Source: Phycisphaerae bacterium (GTDB lineage Bacteria > Planctomycetota > Phycisphaerae > Phycisphaerales > UBA1924). From it: DNA of 64,000 nt. Numbering within the stretch: position 1 is the first letter of the stretch; the number at the start of each line of letters is the position of its first letter. The stretch covers positions 1-64,000 of the forward strand of contig VGXM01000007.1 in NCBI GenBank assembly GCA_016873295.1, in the 5' to 3' direction. Positions 26,335 to 33,438 of this stretch are shown here, piece after piece. The notes beneath the pieces were generated by a model. It saw only the letters and a program-made list of their open reading frames with translations, was not told the DNA's origin and did not search any database. The position numbers and the translations under genes were made by a program.

Positions 26335-28086
26335 ATGGCCCGGTTTGCCGTCGCGATGGCGAGCCTGATCCTGGCGGGGGCGTCGCTGGCGTGCCAGGGA
26401 CCGCCGCCCGACGCTGACCGCGACGAGCGGATGGGCTGGTGGCGCGAGGCCCGATTCGGGATGTTCATCCACTGGGGTCTCTACGCGATCCCCGCGGGGG
26501 AATGGGGCGGGACGCCGGCGCCGGGAACGGGGGAGTGGATCCAGCGCAACGCCCGGATCCCGGCGGACGACTACGCCGCGCTCGCGAGCCGATTCAACCC
26601 GCGCCGGTTCGACGCGCGCGCCTGGGCGCGACTGGCCCGCGACGCCGGGATGAAGTACCTGGTCATCACCGCCAAGCACCACGACGGGTTCTGCCTGTTC
26701 GACAGCGCCGCGACTCGCTACGACGTGATCGACGCAACGCCATTCGGGCGCGACATCGTCCGCGAGCTGGGCGAGGCGTGCCGCGAGGAGGGCGTCCGCT
26801 TCGGCGTGTACTACTCCATCTGGGACTGGCGGCACCCCGACTTCCGGCGCGACGACGGCGGCCTCGACCGCATGCCCATGTACGTCGCGTACATGAAGGC
26901 CCAGCTTCGGGAACTCCTTACGGGCGACGACGCCCCCGCCGTCGTGTGGTTCGACGGCGAATGGACCGAGGAGTGGACCGAGGAGCGCGGGCAGGACCTG
27001 TACGCGTTCTGCCGGTCCATCAGCCCCCGCGTCATCGTCAACAACCGCGTGAGCAAGGCCCGCGACGGCATGGCGGGGTTCAGCAGCTACCGGGGCGCCG
27101 GCGACTACCACACCCCCGAGCAGGAGATCCCCGCCCGACCGCCCCCGGGCACCGACTGGGAAACCTGCATGACCATGAACGACACCTGGGGCTACCGCGA
27201 CGACGACCCGAACTGGAAGCCGGCGGCGGCACTCATCCGACAGCTCGCCGAGGTCGCGGGCAAGGGGGGCAACTTCCTGCTCAACGTCGGCCCCACGGGC
27301 GAGGGCGAGATCCCGGCGCCCAGCGTCGAGCGGCTGCGGGCGATCGGGCGCTGGCTGGCGGTCCACGGGGAGGCGATCCACGCCACCTCCGCCGGCCCTT
27401 TTCGCAGAGCAACATGGGGCCACGCGACCGTCAAGGGATCCACGCTCTACCTGCTCGTGACGGATTGGCCCCGGGACGGGCGGCTGGAAGTCGTCGGGCT
27501 GCGTTCTCGCGTGCTCGGCGCCCGCGTGCTCGGGGGGCCAGAGGTGGAAACCCTGGCCCCGCGCGGCCCGATCCGCTGGCCCATGCTCGTGCTCCCCATC
27601 GACCCGCCCGACGAGGCAGCCGGCGTGATCCGGCTCGACCTTGACGGCCCCGCGGACGTCGAGGAACCGCCCATCACACCGGGCCCCGGCGGCGAGCTGG
27701 TGCTCCACGCCGCTGCCGCCGACCTCACCGGGCGGGGTATCCGCGTCGAGCGCAAGGCGGACGACATCCCCAACATCGGGGCGTGGACGGACCGCGACGG
27801 ATCGGCGTCATGGCCCGTGGCGCTCGGCGCCGGCGCCTACCTCGTCGAACTGGAACTGGCGTCCACGGACGGCAGCGCGGGATCGGGGTACGTGGTCGAG
27901 TTGGGCGCCGCCCGAGTGGAAGGCGTGGTGCCGGCGACGGGCGGATGGGAGCGGTTCGTGGCGCACGCCGCGGGCGTGGTGCGCCTCCCCGCCGAGGGGG
28001 CGGGCACGGTCGTGGTCCGCGCCCGGGGTGAACTCAAGCACGCACTGATGAACCTGCGTCGCGTGACGCTCACGCCGGTGCGGTAG
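26335..28086 (+). CDS. glycoside hydrolase family 29 alpha-L-fucosidase, lipoprotein
   Basis: 583 residues. The signal ends LAGASLAC, a lipobox, so it is probably anchored in the envelope. The GH29 core reads REARFGMFIHWGLYAIP near 38, AKHHDGFCLFDS at 113-124, GVYYSIWDWRHPDF near 158, and VVWFDGEW with the nucleophile Asp207. LLNVGPTGEGEIP ends the barrel. The last 150 residues form a beta-sandwich. It retains configuration while releasing terminal fucose from glycans such as algal fucans or mucins. I chose the ATG at 26335 with GGGGAG upstream; an ATG at 26293 overlapping the previous stop would add 14 residues before the signal. It sits between two exported Gfo/Idh oxidoreductases. Confidence 0.94.
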   Translation: MARFAVAMASLILAGASLACQGPPPDADRDERMGWWREARFGMFIHWGLYAIPAGEWGGTPAPGTGEWIQRNARIPADDYAALASRFNPRRFDARAWARLARDAGMKYLVITAKHHDGFCLFDSAATRYDVIDATPFGRDIVRELGEACREEGVRFGVYYSIWDWRHPDFRRDDGGLDRMPMYVAYMKAQLRELLTGDDAPAVVWFDGEWTEEWTEERGQDLYAFCRSISPRVIVNNRVSKARDGMAGFSSYRGAGDYHTPEQEIPARPPPGTDWETCMTMNDTWGYRDDDPNWKPAAALIRQLAEVAGKGGNFLLNVGPTGEGEIPAPSVERLRAIGRWLAVHGEAIHATSAGPFRRATWGHATVKGSTLYLLVTDWPRDGRLEVVGLRSRVLGARVLGGPEVETLAPRGPIRWPMLVLPIDPPDEAAGVIRLDLDGPADVEEPPITPGPGGELVLHAAAADLTGRGIRVERKADDIPNIGAWTDRDGSASWPVALGAGAYLVELELASTDGSAGSGYVVELGAARVEGVVPATGGWERFVAHAAGVVRLPAEGAGTVVVRARGELKHALMNLRRVTLTPVR

Positions 28087-28122
28087 GTGGTGACGCGCGG
28101 GTCCTGGACCCAGGAGGCCGTC

Positions 28123-29415
28123 ATGAAGGAATCCGGCACGACACTGACCCGTCGCGGCGTGCTGAAGGCCGCCGCCGCGACGACGCTCGCCGCGACGCTC
28201 GGGCTCCCCGGCGCGCAGGCCTCGGCCCGGGGCCGGGGCGAGGCGCTCCGCGTGGGCGTGGTCGGCTGCGGTGGGCGCGGCACCGGCGCCGCGGTCAACA
28301 TGCTCGAAGCCTCTCCCGACGCGCGGATCGTCGCGCTGGGCGACGTGTTCGCCGATCGGCTCGCGTCGTGCCGCGAGCGGCTGGCGGACCAGCCCCCGGA
28401 GCGGGCCGGGCGCGTGGACATTCCCGACGAGCGCTGCTTCACCGGGTTCGACGCCTACCGCAGGGTGCTCGGCGCGGGGATCGACATCGCCATTCTCGCG
28501 ACGCCGCCCGGGTTCCGGCCCCTCCACATCGAGGCGGCCCACGGGGCCGGCGCCCACGTGTTTGCCGAGAAGCCGGTCGCCGTGGACCCGGCGGGCGTGC
28601 AGCGCGTCATCGAGGCCTCGCGCCGGGCCAGGGCCCGGGGCCTGCACCTGGTCGCCGGCACGCAGCGCCGGCACGAGGCGTGCTACGTCGAAGCGATGCG
28701 GCGGATCCACGACGGCGACATCGGGCGCGTCACGGGGGCCGCGGTGTATTGGAACCAGGGCGGGCTGTGGGTGAAGGCTCGCCAGCCTGAGTGGTCCGAC
28801 GCGGAGTGCCAGATCCGCAACTGGCTCTACTACGCGTGGCTCTCGGGCGACCACATCGTCGAACAGCACGTGCACAACCTCGACGTGGCCCACTGGGCCC
28901 TGGGCGAGCCCCCCACGCGCTGCCTGGGCATGGGCGGACGACAGGTCCGCACCGGCGCCGAGTACGGGCATGCGTTCGACCACTTCGCGGTGCAGTACGA
29001 GTATCCCGACGGCCGCGCCGTCAGCAGCCAGTGCCGCCAGATCGACGGGTGCTCGGGGCGGGTCGAAGAGGTCGTTTACGGGGCCCACGGGCACGCCGTG
29101 CTGGCGTCGGGGCGGGCCGAGATCTTCGGGCGCCGCCCCTGGCGCTGGGAGGGCGAGCAGGAGAACCCGTACGTCTCGGAGCTCAAGGCCCTCGTCGCGG
29201 CGATCACGGGCCGGGGACCCGCGATCCACGAGGGCGAGCGCATCGCCCACAGCACGATGATGGCCGTCATGGGGCGCCTGAGCGCCTACTCGGGCAAGAC
29301 GCTCACCTGGGAGAAGGCGATGGCGTCCACGCTCGACCTCATGCCGCCCTCGCTGGAGCTGGGCCCGATGGAGACGCCGGCGGTCGCGGTTCCGGGGCGC
29401 ACGCCGCCGGGCTAG
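28123..29415 (+). CDS. Gfo/Idh/MocA-family oxidoreductase, twin-arginine exported (paralogue 2)
   Basis: 430 residues from the ATG after the strong site CAGGAGGCCGTC. The twin-arginine signal is TLTRRGVLKAAAATTLAA. LRVGVVGCGGRGTGAAV is the nucleotide fold, EKPVAVD holds the catalytic lysine, and IRNWLYYAWLSGDHIVEQH parallels the upstream paralogue. The two share order and motifs across their length but differ enough to be old duplicates, probably with different sugar substrates. It is last gene of the operon and ends convergently with the DUF58 gene, sharing a CTAG (29412-29415). Confidence 0.92.
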   Translation: MKESGTTLTRRGVLKAAAATTLAATLGLPGAQASARGRGEALRVGVVGCGGRGTGAAVNMLEASPDARIVALGDVFADRLASCRERLADQPPERAGRVDIPDERCFTGFDAYRRVLGAGIDIAILATPPGFRPLHIEAAHGAGAHVFAEKPVAVDPAGVQRVIEASRRARARGLHLVAGTQRRHEACYVEAMRRIHDGDIGRVTGAAVYWNQGGLWVKARQPEWSDAECQIRNWLYYAWLSGDHIVEQHVHNLDVAHWALGEPPTRCLGMGGRQVRTGAEYGHAFDHFAVQYEYPDGRAVSSQCRQIDGCSGRVEEVVYGAHGHAVLASGRAEIFGRRPWRWEGEQENPYVSELKALVAAITGRGPAIHEGERIAHSTMMAVMGRLSAYSGKTLTWEKAMASTLDLMPPSLELGPMETPAVAVPGRTPPG

Positions 29416-30404
29416 CGGACCAGCCCGCCGCGCCGAAGCGACTGGAGCACTAGCGCGTCGATCGGCGTGTCGGTGGGCACGAGCACGTGGGCGATGCCGC
29501 GGGCGGCGCACTCGCGCTTGAGCCGGGCCAGGTACGCCTCCGCGTTGCGGCGGTAGCGGGCGATGAGGGCCGACGAGACGGTGACCTCGGCGGCCCGCCC
29601 CGATTCCACGTCCGTCAGGCGCAGGTCGCCCGCGAGCACGCCCGTCCCGGCTCGGCGCGGGTCGATCTCCTCGGGCGTGAGCACCTGCACGCAGTAGGTG
29701 TCGAAGGCGCCGCTCTCCGACGCCGCCAGCGCGTTGAGCCCGGGCCCGTACGCCGGCGCATCGCCCTCGCCCGGCACCAGCAGGTCGGAGATGAGGACCA
29801 CGATGCCCCGCCCGGCCCGCCCCCGCGCGACCGTGCGCATGGCGGCGCCGAAGTCGGGCGCCTCGGGCACGGCCCCGCCCCGCTCGCGCAGGCTCCCGAG
29901 CAGGAACACGCTCAGCCGATTCAGGCTCGTGCGCCCGCGCAGCGGCGCCAGGTGCCGCACGCGAGGGCCGCCCGGCGCGCCGAACACCGCGGCGGAGACG
30001 CGGTTCTGGTTCACCAGCCCCACGTACCCCAGCGCCATCGCCAGGCGGTGCGCGTACGCGAGCTTGGTGGTGCCGTCGACGCTCCCGCCCTCCATCGAAG
30101 CCGAGCGGTCGACGATCAGGTGGAGGGCCAGGTCCTCCTCCTCGCGGAAGAGCTTGACGAAGAGCTTCTCGAATCGGGCGTAGACGTTCCAGTCGACGTG
30201 CCGCAGGTCGTCGCCCGGGACGTAGTGCCGGTAGTCGTCGAACTCGACGCTGCGGCCCCGGCGCTTGCTCCGGCGCTCGCCCGGCAGCTTCCCCGCCAGG
30301 ATCTTGCGCGACAACAGGTCGAGGCGATCCAGGCGGGCCGCCAGCCCCGGGCCGAGCAGTTCATCGAGCGTGGCGGGCGGGGGCGTCGATCGGCCGACGA
30401 GCAT
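29412..30404 (-). CDS. DUF58 protein with von Willebrand A-like domain
   Basis: 330 residues. The DUF58 hallmark SVEFDDYRHYVPGDDLRHVDW lies near 54-75, preceded by the charged KLPGERRSKRRGRS. A VWA-type metal site follows (LIVDRSASMEGG near 98). DUF58 proteins usually lie next to a MoxR AAA+ ATPase and membrane VWA proteins and are thought to help metal insertion or envelope assembly; none of those partners is in this window. The only co-directional neighbour is the 3D-domain gene 29 bases upstream. The start ATG at 30402-30404 precedes STPPPATLDELLGP. Confidence 0.92.
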   Translation of the reverse strand: MLVGRSTPPPATLDELLGPGLAARLDRLDLLSRKILAGKLPGERRSKRRGRSVEFDDYRHYVPGDDLRHVDWNVYARFEKLFVKLFREEEDLALHLIVDRSASMEGGSVDGTTKLAYAHRLAMALGYVGLVNQNRVSAAVFGAPGGPRVRHLAPLRGRTSLNRLSVFLLGSLRERGGAVPEAPDFGAAMRTVARGRAGRGIVVLISDLLVPGEGDAPAYGPGLNALAASESGAFDTYCVQVLTPEEIDPRRAGTGVLAGDLRLTDVESGRAAEVTVSSALIARYRRNAEAYLARLKRECAARGIAHVLVPTDTPIDALVLQSLRRGGLVR

Positions 30405-30433
30405 GGGGGACGGTAGCCGGGGGCAACCCCCGG

Positions 30434-31228
30434 TCAGCGCTCGCGTCGGGGGTTCTCGGCGGGCTTGCCGTCGGCGTACTCCCACACCGTCACGCGCAGG
30501 TGCTGCACGCCCCAGCGGACCGCCTGCGAATGGGTGCGGTAGAGCACGTCGAGGCGGTTGCCCTTGATCTTGCCGCCGCAGTCCAGCACCGGGACGATGC
30601 GGCCCTCGTCGTAGCCGGGCACCGTGACCATCGACCCATACGGCAGGACTCGCGGGTCGGCGGCAACCAGTCGATGGGCGTTGGTGTTCACGCTGTGGAG
30701 GGTGGCGGTCCGCCCGTCGGCCCACGGGCCGCACGACCGGGCGTCGGGGGAGTAGGCGGTCACCGTCATCCGGACGGTCCGCGCGGGGCGGATCGGTCGG
30801 CCGTTGAAGAACCTGATCGCGGGCGCCCAGAGGCGCCGGTCGGGCGTGGCGTCGACCGCCCGCTCGGACCCCGCCGGCTCGCCCCCGAGCGCCCGGACCG
30901 GGTCGGGCTCCGGGAGGGGCTGGCTGGGCAGTCGGACGCCCGCCAGGGCGGGAAGCGAATGGGTCTCCTTGACGAGCATCGCGGACCACGCCGAGACCGC
31001 CGCCAAGGCCAGGAAGCACGCCCACTCGGCGACCCGGCGCGCGTGGAGGCGAGAGAGCAACAGCACGGCCGGTTCGGCACGCCCATTCGTGTCCAAGTCT
31101 TGAACTCCACCCAGTGTCAGCCGACTCGGTCGATCCGAACCGGCCCCCGCCGCGCCCACCCGCGCCGCGGGGTCCGACACCCCGGACGGGCGGAGTTTAA
31201 CCTGCCACAGGGGACCAGACTTGGTCAC
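30434..31228 (-). CDS. 3D-domain protein with a single membrane anchor
   Basis: About 264 residues from the GTG at 31226-31228; internal starts nearer to 31100 are possible and would fit the GGTGGAG there. A hydrophobic segment (ACFLALAAVSAWSAML, near 70-85) follows a charged stretch and should anchor or export the protein. The C-terminal ~120 residues are the 3D domain: MTVTAYSPDARSCGPW, AADPRVLPYGSMVTVPGYDE, VLDCGGKIKGNRLDVLY, with the conserved aspartates. This double-psi barrel occurs in MltA-like lytic transglycosylases and Sps/Rpf relatives, so peptidoglycan cleavage is likely. It is upstream of DUF58 on the same strand. Confidence 0.82.
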   Translation of the reverse strand: MTKSGPLWQVKLRPSGVSDPAARVGAAGAGSDRPSRLTLGGVQDLDTNGRAEPAVLLLSRLHARRVAEWACFLALAAVSAWSAMLVKETHSLPALAGVRLPSQPLPEPDPVRALGGEPAGSERAVDATPDRRLWAPAIRFFNGRPIRPARTVRMTVTAYSPDARSCGPWADGRTATLHSVNTNAHRLVAADPRVLPYGSMVTVPGYDEGRIVPVLDCGGKIKGNRLDVLYRTHSQAVRWGVQHLRVTVWEYADGKPAENPRRER

Positions 31229-31355
31229 CTAACGTTATCCTAATCGCATTCAACAAGGCCGCACCGGCGGGCGCAGATCCCCTACCTTCCGGTTTCGGGC
31301 GTTCCCGCATCGGCCATCGTGGAGGCCGTGGGGGACCCAGAACCGGCGGAGCACC

Positions 31356-32231
31356 TTGGACCTGACGCTCGCCCATGCACTGCAGGCCGCCGGTCTTGGC
31401 CTGGTCGCCGGGGTGGCGGGCGGGCTAGCGGGGATCGGGGGGTCGCTGATCATCCTCCCCGGGCTGGGGCTGTTCATGGGGTACGACGAGCCCGAGCGCA
31501 CGGTGCAGCACCTGTACATGGGCTCTGCGATGATCGTGAACTTCCTGGTCGCGGCGCCGGCGGCGTGGCGGCATTCCCGGGCCGGGAGCGTCCCGGGTTC
31601 GATCGTGAAGGTCGTGCTCCCCGCGATGACGCTGGCGATGCTGGCCGGCGTGCTGCTGTCGGACCAGGTTCGGGGTGAGCGGCTCGTGCTGATCCTCGCG
31701 GCGTTCATCGGCGGGTACGCGCTCCTGAACATCTACCGCGTCGTGCGTCCGCGGCGGAACGCCCCCGCCCACCCGCCGGCGCCGCGGGGCGGGTTGCTCG
31801 CCGGGATCGGGGGCTTCACCGGCGTCATCGGGGGCCTGCTGGGGATCGGGGGCGGCATCGTCATGGTGCCGCTGCTCCAGGTCTTCGCCAGGACGCCGCT
31901 GCGCCTGGCGATCGGCGCATCGTCGGCGGCCATGTGCGTGACGGCCGTGTTCGGGTCGACGCTCAAGGTCTGGGGGCTGCCCGCGCACGGGTTCTCCGCG
32001 GGTGATGCGCTGTTGCTGGCCGGGGCGATGGCGCCCACCGCCATCGTCGGATCCCTCGTGGGCGCTCGCCTCACGCACACCCTGCCGCTCAAGGCGGTCC
32101 GGATCATCATCTCGGCGCTGCTCCTGGCGGCGGCTGCCAGAATGGCACTCAGCCACTTCCAGCACGAGCGCCGCACGCCCGGCGCCCCCTCGGTTGAACC
32201 GACCCGGGCCCCTTCCGAACAACCCGGGTGA
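31356..32231 (+). CDS. TauE/SafE/YfcA-type membrane permease
   Basis: 291 residues with about eight hydrophobic segments arranged as two repeats. Each begins with the family's Gly-rich turn: GLVAGVAGGLAGIGGSLIILP near 14 and GFTGVIGGLLGIGGGIVMVP near 155. The family moves sulfonates, sulfite or other anions, often for export; the substrate here is unknown. The start is TTG at 31356, supported by GGCGGAG four bases upstream, because no ATG lies ahead of the first helix. The stop overlaps an in-frame GTG of the following reading frame, but the HtpX start proper is 63 bases on. Confidence 0.88.
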   Translation: MDLTLAHALQAAGLGLVAGVAGGLAGIGGSLIILPGLGLFMGYDEPERTVQHLYMGSAMIVNFLVAAPAAWRHSRAGSVPGSIVKVVLPAMTLAMLAGVLLSDQVRGERLVLILAAFIGGYALLNIYRVVRPRRNAPAHPPAPRGGLLAGIGGFTGVIGGLLGIGGGIVMVPLLQVFARTPLRLAIGASSAAMCVTAVFGSTLKVWGLPAHGFSAGDALLLAGAMAPTAIVGSLVGARLTHTLPLKAVRIIISALLLAAAARMALSHFQHERRTPGAPSVEPTRAPSEQPG

Positions 32232-32293
32232 ACCGCCCGACCGGCACGGCGTATGCACGCGCAGGGTCGGACGACCGCCCCCGGGGAGGCCCC

Positions 32294-33130
32294 ATGACGG
32301 CGACGTGGAACAACTTCAAGACGGTGCTGCTCATGGGCGGGCTGACGGGGCTGCTGCTCGCCGTCGGCGCCGCCATGGGGCAGCAGTACATCCTGCCCTT
32401 CCTGGGCCTGAGCATCCTGATGAACATGGGGGCGTGGTTCTTCTCCGACAAGATCGCGATCGCGGCGATGCACGGGCGCGAGGTGACGCGGGCCACCGGC
32501 GGCGAGCTCTACGCGCTGGTCGACGAACTACGTCAGCGGGCCGGGCTCCCCATGCCCCGCGTCTACATCTGCCCGCACCAGGCCCCCAACGCCTTCGCCA
32601 CGGGGCGCTCCCCCGCCAAGGCCGCGGTGGCCGTGACCGAGGGCGCCCTGCAACTGCTCAACCGGCACGAGCTGGAGGGCGTCGTCGGGCACGAACTGGC
32701 CCACGTCAAGAACCGCGACACGCTCATCAGCACCCTCGCCGCCACCATCGCGGGCGTGCTGGCGACCATCGCCCAGTTCGCGCTGTTCTTCGGCGGTCGG
32801 GGGCGCGAGAACCCTCTCGGGATGATCGTCGCGATCGTGGTGGCGCCGATCGCGGCGGCGGTGATCAAGGCCATGATCAGCCGCTCGCGCGAGTTCGTCG
32901 CCGACGCCGAGGGCGCCGCCATCGCGGGCGCCCCGGACGGGCTCATCAGCGCCCTGCACAAGCTCGACGCCCTCAACCGCCGCATCCCCACGCACCAGCC
33001 CAACCCGGCGATGAACAACATGTTCATCATCGAGCCGTTCAGCGCCCGCGGGCTCATGGACCTCTTCGCGACGCATCCGCCGACGGAGAAGCGCGTGGCG
33101 GCCCTGGCCCAGCTCCGCGGACGGCTCTGA
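32294..33130 (+). CDS. htpX: M48 zinc metalloprotease HtpX
   Basis: 278 residues. It is a membrane-bound protease that degrades misfolded membrane proteins on the cytoplasmic side. Two N-terminal hydrophobic segments (TVLLMGGLTGLLLAVG; ILPFLGLSILMNMGAWF) are followed by NAFATGRSPAKAAVAVTEG and the zinc motif HELAH at 133-137. The third ligand glutamate is in SREFVADAEGAA. The tail THPPTEKRVAAL is conserved in the family. The ATG at 32294 has GGGGAGG upstream. Nothing in sight indicates CpxR/HspR-type control. Confidence 0.94.
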   Translation: MTATWNNFKTVLLMGGLTGLLLAVGAAMGQQYILPFLGLSILMNMGAWFFSDKIAIAAMHGREVTRATGGELYALVDELRQRAGLPMPRVYICPHQAPNAFATGRSPAKAAVAVTEGALQLLNRHELEGVVGHELAHVKNRDTLISTLAATIAGVLATIAQFALFFGGRGRENPLGMIVAIVVAPIAAAVIKAMISRSREFVADAEGAAIAGAPDGLISALHKLDALNRRIPTHQPNPAMNNMFIIEPFSARGLMDLFATHPPTEKRVAALAQLRGRL

Positions 33131-33169
33131 CGCCTCAGGCCCGCGAGCGACACGGCCTGACTCGGGGAA

Positions 33170-33244
33170 TGCCGAGGGGCGGACTCGAACCGCCGACCTC
33201 CGGGTTATGAATCCAGCGCTCTAAACCAGCTGAGCTACCTCGGC
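33170..33244 (-). tRNA. tRNA-Met (anticodon CAT; Ile2 not excluded)
   Basis: Folds as a full cloverleaf on the minus strand. Acceptor GCCGAGG/CCTCGGC, D arm GCTC...GAGC with GG in the loop, anticodon loop TTCATAA, T arm GGCGG-TTCGAGT-CCGCC, discriminator A, no encoded CCA. The anticodon is CAT. The GC-poor start base pairing of an initiator is absent (position 1-72 is G-C), so it is elongator Met, or Ile2 if lysidine-modified. The anticodon stem has an A-C mismatch at its loop end. Confidence 0.93.
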
Positions 33245-33438
33245 GTCGGATCAATGCTACGCCCGATCCCCGCCGAATCGGCGCCCGGGCGGGCGCGGGG
33301 ACCCATCCCCACCCACCCGACACCCCCCCGAAAGGGAGGGTTCGGCGAAGGAGTGGCCCCGGCCTCTGGACGGTGGGCGACTCGGCGGGCCTGCGCCGCG
33401 GCGGGCGCCACTGGAGGCAGTCCCTCCCCTGGAGGGGG

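Noticed and set aside
33250-33438. Small gene between tRNA-Met and the beta-helix gene
   Set aside because: Frames are short and Pro/Arg-rich, and the stretch is made of CCCTCCCC/GGAGGG palindromes; nothing coding is supported.
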